A stretch of DNA of 64,000 nucleotides from Saccharina japonica (Eukaryota; Sar; Phaeophyceae; Laminariales; Laminariaceae). The DNA lies in the NCBI GenBank assembly GCA_008828725.1, contig MEHQ01002224.1, positions 123,397 through 187,396 of the forward strand, written 5' to 3'. The notes under the pieces are model-generated. The model searched no databases. It was not told where the DNA came from and was given only the letters and a program-made list of their open reading frames with translations. Shown here in pieces: positions 11,367-22,282 of the stretch (positions within the stretch are counted from its first letter, which is position 1; each line of letters opens with the position of its first letter). The translations under genes and the position numbers were made by a program.

Positions 11367-11717
11367 GGTTCGACTCGAAGCTTGTAACAGTTTTTTCTAT
11401 GTATGCATAGCGTGAAGTACACACCAGATGTCGGGTTCCAGACTCGACGGCGAGTCTGGTCCGTGAGAGTTGTGTGAGATGCGGGTGACGCATCCCATCA
11501 TACATCAGATGTCTCGGGTCAATATTACCAATCATAGTTCGTCCGCAAACGAAGGATTGTACCGAGATCTTACTGATGATATCATAGGAGATCTGACGTC
11601 CCAGTTTGTACGATAAGAGACGGACATCTCATGACGTGATAATTGGTGATACCTGCTTGGGAGATCCTTAGGGTGATCTCCAGATATGTGCAGGTTGGAC
11701 GAGGCATGGCTCCCACA
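11348..11717 (-). repeat. 5' LTR of element 1
   Basis: Partner of 2177-2538, with the same TGTGGGAGCC start and ACTCACA end on the minus strand. It carries the transcription start of the element by analogy with other LTR elements. No TATA box is assigned. Confidence 0.92.
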
Positions 11718-11738
11718 CTATTACTGCTACTACTACTG

Positions 11739-11786
<48 letters not shown>

Positions 11787-12125
11787 TACTACTGCTGTAC
11801 GTACTGCTGTGCTGCTGTGTATTGATTTCGAATGATGTAGGGCGTATATAGGGCGTAGGGTGTGGTACGGCGTAGGGTGTTGTAGGCCGTAGTATGTATT
11901 TTCAGTTGGAATTAGTGTGGAGGAACGTCTGCTGTGGGCGGTGCCGGGAGCGCCATGGGCCGTCTCCGCCCCAGATTTCGACGAGGGAGGGTGTGCTGGG
12001 GTGCGCAAGGGGCGAAACCGGCTTTCGAGTGGCGCGGCGGCCCGCGCTTGTCCGGGCGCGACAGGCGCCCCAATCTCCCTGCGGATGCCGTACTTTCATT
12101 TGGGGGGGGGGGGTGGCCGTTGATT
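11718..12125 (+). repeat. CTA microsatellite plus repeat R1, copy 3
   Basis: A CTA tract at 11718-11787 is followed by CTGCTGTACGTACTGCTG and then the R1 body. Element 1 is inserted at the CTA tract, with CTA/TAC repeats on both of its sides. Confidence 0.75.
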
Positions 12126-13550
12126 GTACCACACAACATGTTACTGTTGCATACACAACCATGTACCACAGTTAAACGCTGTGTATACCATACAGCACTG
12201 TGTACAGTACTGCTGTACAAAATAGCCACTCCGTACCATCGACCGCGGGCCCGCCGCCGCTCGGTCGACCGCGCGCCCAACCCCGCTCGGTCGACCGTGG
12301 CGGCCTTACGCCGCCCTCGTCGATAGCCCACCGCTGCCGCTCGCTCGGTCGCTCGCCCGCCGTCGCCCTTGTACAGATTGATAAACACTTCACCCATGAA
12401 TGACTTTGAAACAAATGTTCGATGATTTGTTGTGTGTATCTGGACACCGAGAGGCAAAAAGCGAGGTACGCTTGTACCCCAAATGTTGCTGGTTTAGTCG
12501 CGCCCTTGTGTGTTGATAGAGCGCTGCATGCAGCGACTCGTCCAGCACAGCAGCACCACTACAACGCAACAGAGAGTACAGTAAACCGTTTTGTGATGGA
12601 CAAGCTGCTGCTGCACAACACAGCAGTAGTAAGTAGTAGATGTGAGGAAAATAGCTCTGCAGCGAGACGAACTATCATCACCGTAACGTGACCGTTTGTT
12701 AATGGTAACTCGCGCTGAGGAGGAGGTAGCACGCTTGAAAGACACACCGTCCTGCACCGTCGGAAAAAATACGTAATGAATGCTACTTCTCTATCATACC
12801 TTACTTGTTATTTTTTTATTCGCCATCTGACAATGTATCGTAGCGCTTGTTCCAATCATTTGTACTTGCTACTGCTGCCTGGCCGTTGCGAGCTCTGAAC
12901 ATCACAACCAACTACGAGCTCTTCTCGCTGCCCCTGGATATCAAAGGATGGGGATTTAGATCGCGGCTGGGGTTAGCCCAGGCGATTCTATAGTATGATA
13001 GTCGCTCGGTACGTACAGCAGTACTCGTCTGTTAGCAAACCGTGCTGCTATTTTCTGGATTGCACCTGCTGTTACTGCTGTAGATGGGTTATATACTACT
13101 ACTGCTGCTGCTGTACGTACTGTGCTGCTGTATACTATTCTACTGTTAGTTGTGGGTTGGTGGGTGGGTGTGGTCGGTGGTTGGTACGTGGATGACTGCG
13201 TTCGTACTTGTTCGTGGTAGCCGGCCCTACTTTTTATTCTGCTACAAGGGCTCCGCATGGATGCCGGCAGATAGTGCGTTAATTTAATTTACCTGATCTG
13301 CGAATTGCGCTACGAGTATAGATAGGGTGTGGGTCGTGGCCCAGTTCCAGTTATTCTTTGATATTGTTTTTTTTGTTTGCTATTACCCTGGTATACCGGT
13401 CCTGCCCTATCATACTGTAGTAGCATAGTTCGGCAGGGTACCCTTACATTATTTATTAGCCCCTCTCCCCTCTCTGCTGCCGAACCACTGCTGAACGTAT
13501 CATGCGGTAGGACTGGTGTGGCTGCTGTACAATATCCGTAGGACCCGCCG

Positions 13551-13551
13551 C

Positions 13552-13605
<54 letters not shown>

Positions 13606-13625
13606 TACTACCACTACTACTACTG
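13551..13625 (+). repeat. CTA microsatellite
   Basis: A nearly pure CTA tract is followed by CTGCTGTACGTGCGGCTGCT and TGTGCTGCTGTGTA, the same 3' context as the tracts at 1840 and 11718. Confidence 0.85.
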
Positions 13626-13724
13626 CTGTACGTGCGGCTGCTGTACGTACTTCTGTGCTGCTGTGTACCGATTTCACACTACTGTACCATGTTGTAGTGG
13701 ATGGGTACCTGTTGCTGCACTGCT

Positions 13725-13756
13725 ACTATACTACTACTACTGCTACTACTATAATA

Positions 13757-13798
<42 letters not shown>

Positions 13799-13825
13799 CA
13801 CTATTACTACTACTACTACTTCTGC
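13725..13825 (+). repeat. CTA microsatellite
   Basis: A CTA tract with scattered TG and CA interruptions, followed by CTTCTGCTGTACGTACGTG. It is another member of the CTA-associated repeat family. Confidence 0.85.
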
Positions 13826-14599
13826 TGTACGTACGTGCTATATTGATTGCACCATACCATGTTACTGTTACCACTAGCAGATACTACTACGACTTACTGC
13901 TGTACGTACTCTACCGTGGTGTTGTACACTTAAATCACACTGTTTGTTGTTGTAGTGAGTGGGTGGATCGGCTTTGTATTATTTTGTCGGCTACAAGGGC
14001 TCCGCCTGGATGCCGGCATAATAAAGTGTGCCACTTTACCTAATATGTGGATTGCGTTTACCAGTTATCCGATGTGGATCGTGGACCAGATATTCTTTGG
14101 TAGCAGCGTGGACGAGCTGCCGCTGCTTCTTCTCTCTGCTGTGAGGCACATATTGTATGAGTGTGGGTTTCCATTGTCCTGCTTGGCTATGGCTGGCCGG
14201 ACAGCCTCTCCCCGCGATTACTTGCCAGATTTCACGACTTTGGACACCCAGAGTACGCGCCACGGAGTCCATTTAGTGCGCGTTGTGAGCTAAGCGTCGC
14301 GAACAATAACGCGCTCATTCCAGCCACCGTTGCCAAGGGGAATATAAAACGGGGATTTTGATCGAGGCTGGGGTTAGCCCAGGCGATTAGTTAAATAAAA
14401 AACTATATTTATGTAATCTATCCAACAATATTTTTTGCGGGTGAATGTGCTTTCAACTTATTTCGTATGGCTTTCAGAGTGAATACATTGATTTTTACTA
14501 GAATCCTGACCCCGCAACCTCCTCTCTGATATTAAAAAGTGCCAGCGCCACACATTTCTAAAAAACCAAATCCAAACATGAAAAATATTTATTCTCGGG

Positions 14600-14735
14600 T
14601 TCGGGCTGGTTCGGGAGTACAATCTGGTCAAAACAATAAAATAATTGCCTTGCGTTTATCATTTTATTATTTCGTACCGGAATTAGAGTTCATTATGTAT
14701 TTTCCGTGCTCGGGCACACGATATGAAAGATACCT
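14600..14735 (+). repeat. Dispersed repeat R2, copy 1
   Basis: This stretch matches 20605-20735. Shared words include CAAAACAATAAAA, TTTCGTACC and CTCGGGCACACGA or its variant. No coding capacity is seen, and the two copies are about 6 kb apart in the same orientation. Confidence 0.7.
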
Positions 14736-14959
14736 ATTATAGTTGCCGACGAAGTCATAAAAAATATCGATTTTTCTGCAACAGTGTGTGAATCTATGGT
14801 AGGCAGCCATACCGAACGCGAGATATTATGTGAGAAACTATAAGCAGTCCACCAATTTATCTGATTCTCTCCTCTTTGGAGCTCGGGTCTTCTGCTTTGG
14901 GGCGCTTATCTTCCCTAAAACTATTGGTCTTCTTGGAAAGTTTAGTTCTTTGTTTCACG

Positions 14960-15265
14960 AATATCATGTTTAGTGTGTTATTTGTAACACAATGTTAGGT
15001 TTAATAGTGCTGGCCAACATGGTAACGTTATGTTAGGGTGTTGTGTATAACACTCATTCGAAGGGTAACACAATGTTAGTGTGTTGTGTCTAACACTCTG
15101 TGGGCAGTAACATTATGCTATCGTGTTATTAATAGTAAATCTGCAGATATCGATCTGGGAATGTTAGAGTGATCACGTGATAACGTACGTGTTGGGTCAG
15201 AGCCTAACACTATGTTAAAGTGTTAGTTGAAGGACGGATCACGGTGTAACATAACGTTAAGGCGT
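14960..15265. repeat. Short inverted TAACAC/GTGTTA-rich cluster
   Basis: The words TAACAC, GTGTTA and AACATTATG or AATGTTAG alternate on both strands about a dozen times, giving many small hairpins. I see no gene. It lies directly upstream of a tRNA-headed repeat. Confidence 0.6.
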
Positions 15266-15282
15266 GTGCACGTTGGTGGGTT

Positions 15283-15610
15283 TCCGGTCGCCCCGGTAGA
15301 CCAGTGGCCAGCTTTAAAGGCTACTGGCATTGGTACCCAGGTTCGAATCCCACCGTGGTGAGATTTTGACTTTATTTGAAAAAACAAAAAGGAACCAATT
15401 GCTGAGAGCGCGTTCGTGGCGTGGGTAGGCGGAATCCGACGCAAGCCGACAAGGGAAACAAGTGCTGAAGTCTTCTCGCGATCAAAATACAAGACACGTA
15501 CCGCAGTGGGGAGGGGGGAGAAGAGACTACTTAGTGACCCCGGATCTGAGTTACGACTAAAGAGGGAGGGAGAATAGAAGGGCGAAGAGAATAAATGGGA
15601 TGGACAAACA
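15283..15610 (+). mobile_element. SINE-like repeat S1, copy 1
   Basis: The head starts GGTCGCCCCGGTAGACCAGTGG (A-box-like) and contains AGGTTCGAATCCCACC, an exact B box. Together these form an internal Pol III promoter as in tRNA-derived SINEs. The body continues with ACTTTATTTG, GAGAGCGC and a purine-rich stretch ending ATAAATGGGATGGA. The same head-body order is found at 21345-21660, and the body is inverted at 21706-21921. A cloverleaf cannot be completed, so this is not a tRNA gene. Confidence 0.75.
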
Positions 15611-15634
15611 AAACAAAAGAAAGTTAACACTGTG

Positions 15635-15705
15635 GTACCGCGTTACCGTGATTGCCCCTCCAGTGTTACCGCGTTATTTCCGTGATTGCGCCTCCAGTGT
15701 TCACA
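15635..15705 (+). repeat. Two tandem copies of a ~33-nt unit
   Basis: The unit TACCGCGTTA...CCGTGATTGC.CCTCCAGTGT occurs twice in a row with small length differences. Confidence 0.75.
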
Positions 15706-15710
15706 CTATG

Positions 15711-17344
15711 TTAGTACGTTGCCAAGTCCCTCATAACGTACCGGTAGATAAGTGCTATCCGAGTATTACGTTATCCGAGGTGTGGTCAAAAACAAAATAC
15801 CAAGAAAGGCCGACTCGAGCGCACTCAGCGCGTCGCCGCCAGACCAGAGGCAGCCAGCCTGGCTTGGGACGCTTTAGTTTTACGCCCAGTACAGCGCACT
15901 CGGCGCGTCTCTTCGCGGCGCAAGACCACAACAACAGCGGTTGGTCTCGCCGTTTGCTCCTATATCTGCACGTACAACAAATCCGTGTTTTCTCGCATAT
16001 AAGAAGACTGTTTCGATTTTCGAACTAGGTCGCTGAAAAATCGATCGTACCATAATATGAAGCTCGAAAATCGAACCGCATAGAAACGGCCTTAGAGTTA
16101 GTTTTTCATGTCGACGATACGTTTTTGTCCGAAATTGTAAGGACGGTATGATTATTGATATATATGTATAGGTACCAAATGGACATTTTCTCGCAATAAT
16201 TTCACTTTTCACCTCCGGCCGCGGGTCTTTTCTCGCGCTGTCGGCTGCGGGGCATGCAGGGGGGCCGCATGTACGCCACAGCGCAAGTGCGGGTACCGGC
16301 CAATGCCCGTGGGGCGTGCTCTGAGCCTTCAAGCTCGCGGATTCTGGCAAATAACTCAGGGGAGACGTTCCGACTTGACACCGCCTCGCAAGTAGAGTTT
16401 TCGCGATATAAGTAAATACAAACAGTACTTTCTTCCGCTAAAAAAAGTGAATTCCCTTCCCTTCACGACTTCGGTGTGTTTGCGATAGAAGTAAACCTAT
16501 TTCTGCAGGCGCCGCCTCCGAAAATACCAAGGGAAGAGGGGTGAAGCAATGCGGCAAACCAAAACAATTAAATAACGAAAACAAAAACTAGCGTACGAGA
16601 GGAACGGCAGCCCAGAACCGGTGGAGGCGGCAGGGACAACCGCAGTGCCGCCGCTGCTATCCCACGATCGCAAGCAGCAGCACAGTTGGCTGCAGCTACG
16701 TGTCGGCAGTTAGCGGCAGCGATCGCTCCAGCAACATAAACAAACAGCATCGGCATCCCCAGCAGCAGAAGCAGCAGCAGCAGGGCAGCAGGAGCAACAA
16801 CAGCTTCCGTTTTTGCTTTTTCCGAGTTTGCGACCGACTATTTTTCTCGTCGTGTGCTTCTCCTGCTGCTGCCCTCGACCAACACGCGACACCGCGCCGG
16901 CACGCTCCGCTCCAAGCCCGCCCGACGCCCGACATATATAGACCGTGGGGTTGCGCCGCCGCTGCTGCTACTGATGCTACCGCAGTGTGGCGGAACTGAA
17001 AGGATACACGACGATCTGTCATCCTGTCGCGCTCTACAACAAGCAAGGCGGTACGAGTACGTGTACCTAAGAGTACTCGTACTCGTACTCGTACTCGTAC
17101 GAGTAGATATTTCTGAACGACGAATCCTCCACGACACCAAGCCGGCGAGGGCGTACCGTAGCGGGCCGCCGGCAGTCCGCCGGCGCCCCGCTAGCAAAAT
17201 CCAACACCGCTCGTTCGTGTCATACTCGTTCGTGTCATACTCTAGCTACACCTCTCAAGCCTCTGTGCTTTCATCGGTTGTTGTGTTTTTTTGGGGCGTT
17301 CTGCGTCGGTAGAATGCTCGGTGTGTGTAGGCCAATGAAACTGA
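15711..17344. other. No recognised gene; short repeats
   Basis: Overlapping frames of 60-156 aa on both strands have no recognisable domain. A CAG tract lies at about 16755-16800 and a hexameric GTACTC tract at about 17073-17103. A 30-nt word containing GCGCACTC and GCGCGTC is repeated near 15818 and 15893. Confidence 0.55.
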
Positions 17345-17752
17345 GTGCAAAAAGTTACCGTAACTTTTGATCAAATAATTACTTCTCTAAAGTACTTTTT
17401 CCCGTTTTTTTTAAAAATTACCGCAAATCCTCCCTTCGGGAGAATGTTTAGAGAAGTGAAAGTGAGAAAAAAACGCAAACACTCTAGTCTTATGAAAAAC
17501 CTGTCGTACGACTGTTGTTTTATCCGCATGAATTTTGATGGTTCGTGTTCGGCCCGCCGCATGAACGGAACACACACAGTACGCACCACGCACGAGACAG
17601 CAAGGACCACACCGACTTTGAACGAGGCATACATCAAGCGTCGTGCAGCAGTAGTTGATACCATGTTGCATGCGTCTGCTCTCTCTGGGCTGTGCACAGC
17701 AGTAGAGCAGTTGTACGAGACGCTTGCCAAATCACACGCGCGTTTTATGTAA
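17345..17752 (+). CDS. Hypothetical open frame, 135 aa
   Basis: A Met-initiated frame with a hydrophobic stretch near residues 18-27 (FFPFFLKI) and a C-terminal half that could be helical (AVEQLYETLAKSHARFM). I recognise no family. A 119-aa frame overlaps on the other strand. It may be chance or a fragment of a decayed gene. Neighbours are repeats, and no splice signals were convincingly placed. Confidence 0.2.
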   Translation: MQKVTVTFDQIITSLKYFFPFFLKITANPPFGRMFREVKVRKKRKHSSLMKNLSYDCCFIRMNFDGSCSARRMNGTHTVRTTHETARTTPTLNEAYIKRRAAVVDTMLHASALSGLCTAVEQLYETLAKSHARFM

Positions 17753-19040
17753 ATTTATAAACTTGGTTCCAAGATTTCTGAATCTACGTAGAGTACATAC
17801 ACAGATGTTCGAATACTATGTACAGTATGAGTAAGCATATTATATTTACCTTTCTCTATCTACGTGAACGATATGCCGATCTACATACGTACGAATACGA
17901 ATATTTTCGTGCAGCAGTATTAGTAAGAAGCTGCATAACACACAGTAGCCGCTGTTCAGATTGTTGCCTTTGTGGCGGCTGTGGTGTCCTGTTTGGGTGC
18001 GCAGGACCGTAGCACACAGCTAGCAGGGGGAATCCAGCAGGTCTAATTGTGACAGCTAGTTGTGTTCAGTCTTTATTTGTGTTTGCGTGTGTGCATGTTT
18101 GGTGTATGCAATTCCAGCTAAACTTCCCCCTCTGATTTGACGTACCTACGCAGTACAGCGGCGATTGAAAACAATCAAACAGCCAATACCAGTCACGGGT
18201 ATGGATAACACTTCATACTCGCCGAGAATTTGGGCCCCGGGCACCGGGGTACCCAGGTGTTCGACGGGTACTCGGCTGCTAAACGCGTACCAGGGTACCC
18301 GTCCAAAAGGTAGTAAATACTCTTATCTAGGAAGGGGGCGGGACTCGTCGAGCAGCAGCTCTGTCATAACTATCTTGTGCATATATACTCATCTGTACAG
18401 CGTAGAACAGCCGTGATACCTTGTTGTGTACTATTTATTGTGTGCACACTCCGCTCTACAGCACAACAACTAGATATAACCGTGTGTGCTCTGTGTACTC
18501 AATCGTTGTGTATTGTTTATTGTATGTGCTCTATGCTATGCTGTCGGTACTGTTCTGTATGAGCAAGGCACTTCTTCTGTTGGATTGGACCGGTGTTGCG
18601 TACTCTAGGTCCGCTCTGTGTGTATAGTCTTCGTACTGAACTTTTTATACTCGGTGTACTCTGCGTGATATGTGCTGTTGTAGTGTGGCCCGGCTGGCGA
18701 GATGTCAATCTCACAGGTTGTCTGCCCTGCCTCGCCCGGATCATCAGGGAGTTTTGCTTCGTTTTTGTTCGCGCTATGCTGCCTCTTCCTCGACAAGGTT
18801 TCGAGGCGGCTACGTGCGTGTTCGCCAGCGCCCAGCGGATGCTTTGGGGAACCGCTTGCTGTCCACAATCGGTGTACGCAGCTGAGTCAGCTGTATGCGC
18901 TTATAGCGGTCCTGGGATATAATATACAGTTGGGTTGCGTGGATCACACACGATGTACCTTTATCAGGCGCATTTACTTCAAAACAATACTCGTAGCCAC
19001 GACAAAACAAATGTTGCAGATCGTGATTTCACTTTTTTTT
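17753..19040. other. No recognised gene
   Basis: Several overlapping frames of 60-127 aa lack domains. GT-rich and Cys/Leu-rich translations near 18377-18640 look compositional. Confidence 0.5.
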
Positions 19041-20471
19041 ACAGGGGTCCGCATGTTACTTTTTCTGAAATTTATGAAAAGTTAAGAAAACATTTTTCGT
19101 AGAATCGCAAATAAAAACGAACAGCCCAGTATGAAGATACGTTTCAAAACCAAAGGTGTGTTGCCGCACCGATTCTTATGACGAAACAGAAGGCATGCTC
19201 GGCAACGCAAGGAACTGGAGCTCCCTTCTACCCGATGCCGGTGTCATTTGACCTCTTGCGGCCGGCACAATGCTCTCGGATCTGCCGGCAAGGCTTGTGT
19301 CTCCGAGCTGCTGCTAATCTGCAAATCGCTCGTCCCGAGTACGCCCTCTAACAAAATTAATGGGGCTCGAGCCGGCCTCTTAGCCCAACGAAACCAACGT
19401 TGTCATGGACGCCACAACCCACAGGGTCATTGTGACGTCGGCCGTTTTCAATTTCGTTGCTTGTATCGTTCGCGGGCTCAATTTCCTCGTACTCGTTCGG
19501 TGCAGGTACTGCTGTAAGAAATGTGCAAATTACGAGTACTCGAACAAAAATATCTACAATAATATCGTTTCGCTGATCGAGGAAACTTACACAGATTCTG
19601 CTGCTTGTAGGTGCAACTCGGGCTCGACCTAGGGAAGAGGGGCGCAATGGGGAATTTGGTGTGGCTGTTGTCCTCTACTAGAGGGTTCGAGGAGAGCAAT
19701 CGGCGACGCAAATGGTCTCGCCCTTCAGAGGTAGGGCTGCCCTCCGTCCAGGTTCGCCAAGAGAGACATGTATCCCAAAAACCTCAACAGAGCAAATCAA
19801 GGACCAACTTCGAACAGCAGCTCGTTCTCCCTCGCCAAGGAACCCCATGACCAGCTTCAGCCTCTCAAGTGGTCCCTCTGACCTCGGCAGACGACCTCAA
19901 GTCGTCGCAGCCAAAAACAAGCCTCCATCAGCGAGGTTTCAGCCTCTGATCAACGAGGATGATGTAGACGAAAACCGACGCGCGGTGACTCCACTCACTT
20001 CTGATACGAACGAGTACGAGCAGATTGACCTCGCGAGCGATGCAAGCAACGAAATTGGAAACGGCCGACGTTACAATGACCCTGTGGGTTGTGGGGTGCA
20101 TGCCAACCTTGGTTTCGTTGGGCTAAGATGCTGGCTCGGGCCCTATTAATTTTGTTAGAGGGCGTACTCGGGACGAGCGATTTGCAGATTTGCAGCAGCT
20201 CGGAGACACAAGCCTTGCCGGCAGATCCGAGAGCATTGCGCCGGCCACAAGAGCTCAAATGACACCGGCATCAGGTAGAAGGGAGCTCCAGTTCCTTGTG
20301 TTGCCGAGCATGCCTTCTGTTTCGTCATACGAATCGGTGCGGCAAAATACCTTTGGATTTGAAACGTATCTTCATTCTAGGCTGTTCGTTTTTATTTGTG
20401 ATTCTACGATTTATTTATATTTATTTTTAACTTTTCATAATTTTCGGGAAAAGTCACGTGCGGATCCCTGT
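19041..20471. mobile_element. Inverted-repeat element, ~465-bp arms
   Basis: The left arm (19041 to about 19505) and right arm (about 20000 to 20471) are inverted complements with moderate divergence, and the spacer is about 500 nt. Outer ends read ACAGGGGTCCGC and its complement GCGGATCCCTGT. No target duplication is obvious. The arms carry the same coding-like segment in opposite orientations. It could be a TIR transposon, or two copies of one repeat in head-to-head arrangement. Confidence 0.7.
19712..20149 (+). CDS. Hypothetical 145-aa frame across the spacer and right arm
   Basis: The N-terminal half lies in the spacer and is Arg/Ser/Pro-rich. The C-terminal 50 residues (NEYEQIDLASDASNEIGNG onward, with NDPVGCGVH) lie in the right arm. 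The left arm encodes a closely similar ending on the minus strand (19647-19357), also with NDPVGCGVH and ending at the equivalent point. No family is recognised. Similar protein endings in diverged arms are suggestive of past coding, but divergence may be too low to prove it. Confidence 0.3.
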   Translation: MVSPFRGRAALRPGSPRETCIPKTSTEQIKDQLRTAARSPSPRNPMTSFSLSSGPSDLGRRPQVVAAKNKPPSARFQPLINEDDVDENRRAVTPLTSDTNEYEQIDLASDASNEIGNGRRYNDPVGCGVHANLGFVGLRCWLGPY

Positions 20472-20604
20472 AGGTTAATCACAAAACCTTGTGTACCGGT
20501 CGGTTTGGTTTACCGCATATTAGCTCTTCCAAACTATTTGTGTTTGGGTATGTGCTTCTACGCGTCACACCGCACAACACAATAACGTTTTATATTTAAT
20601 ATTT

Positions 20605-20735
20605 TCAAGTGCAGAGGTGCAATCTGGGCAAAACAATAAAACGTTTAGATTGCATTTGCAATTTTATATTTTTTCGTACCCAAATTACAGAGTTAATGAA
20701 TTATTTTCGGGGTTCGGGCACACGAAATGGCGTCG
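20605..20735 (+). repeat. Dispersed repeat R2, copy 2
   Basis: Homologous to 14600-14735. The flanks differ, so this is a dispersed repeat and not a segmental duplication. Confidence 0.7.
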
Positions 20736-21344
20736 CGATTCACGAGTTGTTCGTGGATCTATTCGACATCACAAACCACCATTCAACACAAATACTCGTA
20801 GTAGTGGGTGCCCGCAGTTCATAAACTATGGGTCAAGAAAAAGAAAACTCCGGTTTTAAAACAAAGCCCACCAGTGTGGGATCGACTTTAAACCCTACAC
20901 AAAATAGATAGATCGACGTCGGAAACAAAATAAGTAGTTGAGCCTGGACGATAAACTAAACTTTCTATACACCGGTAGCCCACTGTACCAAAGATACGAT
21001 ATCATCTCGTGACGTATTTTTCGTTAGAAATGACGGTCGCTACACACTACTTTTTCCTTTAAACAAGACAGCAGTCTAATATACCACATGTTTGCTCAGA
21101 AACAAGAACTATGAAGCATGTGCGATCCCTTTTCGACTTGCGACACCCCCGGGATTTCAAGTGACCAACATCCCGAAGGGCAACCTTGTACATGAATACG
21201 ATGTACCAATACTAATAAATCCTTACATTTCGGGACAGAGTGGTACTGCTGCTATTCCTATGTCCGAAACTATAGGGACTATTTGACCATTAATACTAAG
21301 TATGAGTATTATAAATATCTTATATTTGCGGACAGTCCGTGGTC
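20736..21344. other. No recognised gene
   Basis: Only a 64-aa frame (21092-21286) without motifs is present. Confidence 0.5.
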
Positions 21345-21660
21345 CCTATGGTCGATTATAGTGGTAACGTCGAACGCTTCTAAACGTTGATGTCTGAAGT
21401 TCGAATCTCACGTGGGTCGGACTTTTGAGTTTATTTGCAAAAAAAAATATTAAAACGAAATCAACTGCCGAGAGCGCCTATTAATAGTAGCGTGGGTTGG
21501 CACAATTCGATGCGAGTCTTCTCGCGATATAAATGCAAGGCAAGCACCGTAGTGGTAGTGGGGGAGGAGGGAGAAGAGCCTACTTTGTGTCCCCGGATCT
21601 GAGTTACGACTAGGGAGGAGAGCGAAACGAAGGTCGAAGATCATAAATGGGATGGAAAAA
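21345..21660 (+). mobile_element. SINE-like repeat S1, copy 2
   Basis: The head has GGTCCCTATGGTCGATTATAGTGG and GAAGTTCGAATCTCACGTGG (B-box-like). The body shares GAGAGCGCC, GTCTTCTCGCGAT, CCCCGGATCTGAGTTACGAC and ATAAATGGGATGG with 15283-15610. Confidence 0.75.
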
Positions 21661-21705
21661 AAAAACTAAAGTGTGTGTCATATTCTGTGTGCATGTTTGT
21701 TTTTT

Positions 21706-21921
21706 ATTTCCATCCCCTATATTATCTTCACCCTTCCATCCTCTCTCCTTTCTGGTCGTAACTCAGATCTGGGGTCACAAGTCACACAGTAGGCTCCTCT
21801 CCCTCCTCCCCTCCTACGGTTCGTGCCTTGCATTTTTATCGCGAGAAGACTTCAGCCCTTTCTTCCCTCGTCGACTCTAATCGAATTGTGCCAACCCACG
21901 CTACTATTAATAGGCGCTCTT
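21706..21921 (-). mobile_element. SINE-like repeat S1 body, inverted partial copy
   Basis: It is the inverted complement of 21468-21662, separated by about 43 nt, so the pair forms a long hairpin. The tRNA-like head is missing. Its outer end abuts a copy of the 795-bp repeat unit. Confidence 0.8.
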
Positions 21922-22235
21922 GTGATGGTATCACGTAGCTATGAGGAGATGCAATACGTATTATTGCGAGTAGGTAGACAAATACGTACGAGTATGAGAT
22001 CACATGACGTGCTAGTAACGGAAACGTATCCGTAGATCGTACATGTATGAAGATACATGGATGGTGGGATCAGCCTGGTATTTGGCTGAGCCCTACCTTC
22101 GTACTCCGTTCTCGTACCCTATTGAGCTCTACCATAAGATAAGCAACAAGAAGAACTTCACCAAAGGAGAAGCGTGCCTTGTCCAGCTTCGACATCCCTG
22201 TGTCCCCCCTCTTAATGGGCATTCCTTCAAATATG
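21919..22235 (+). repeat. Dispersed partial copy of the 795-bp array unit
   Basis: It shares GTGATGGTATCACGTAGC, AGATACATGG, CCTGGTATTTGGCTGAGCCC and CTCTTAATGGGCATTCCTTC with the units at 44221-47330. It ends before a different tRNA-like B box (GCGGGTTCGAATCTCAC near 22250-22272). Confidence 0.85.
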
Positions 22236-22282
22236 GCGTCGTCGGCAGGACGCGGGTTCGAATCTCACTTAGAACGTTTCTT

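Larger units (their letters stand above)
2177..11717 (-). mobile_element. Decayed Ty3/gypsy LTR retrotransposon (element 1)
   Basis: Two homologous LTRs (2177-2538 and 11348-11717) bound a minus-strand series gag, protease, reverse transcriptase/RNase H and integrase, which is the Ty3/gypsy order. A PBS-like site follows the 5' LTR and a G-rich polypurine tract precedes the 3' LTR. Flanking tetranucleotides are CTAC and CTAT, a plausible 4-bp duplication within a CTA microsatellite. Every gene carries stops or frameshifts and the RT active site is mutated, so this copy cannot encode its own machinery. About 2.7 kb of non-coding DNA, including a foldback insertion, lies between integrase and the 3' LTR. 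Confidence 0.9.
12126..14590. other. Composite repeat region, no gene seen
   Basis: Many short frames on both strands lack motifs. The words GGCTGGGGTTAGCCCAGGCG (near 12965 and 14365) and CTACAAGGGCTCCGC (near 13241 and 13992) each occur twice with similar flanks, so at least two dispersed repeats are duplicated here. A GC-rich block near 12230-12370 repeats CGCTCGGTCGACCG-like words. Confidence 0.6.

Noticed and set aside
13516-14043. 175-aa frame rich in Leu and Tyr that could be taken for a membrane protein.
   Set aside because: It is the translation of CTA/CTG tracts.
15283-15360. Functional tRNA gene.
   Set aside because: A good B box and a weak A box are present, but acceptor and anticodon stems cannot be formed and the sequence recurs as part of a longer repeat.
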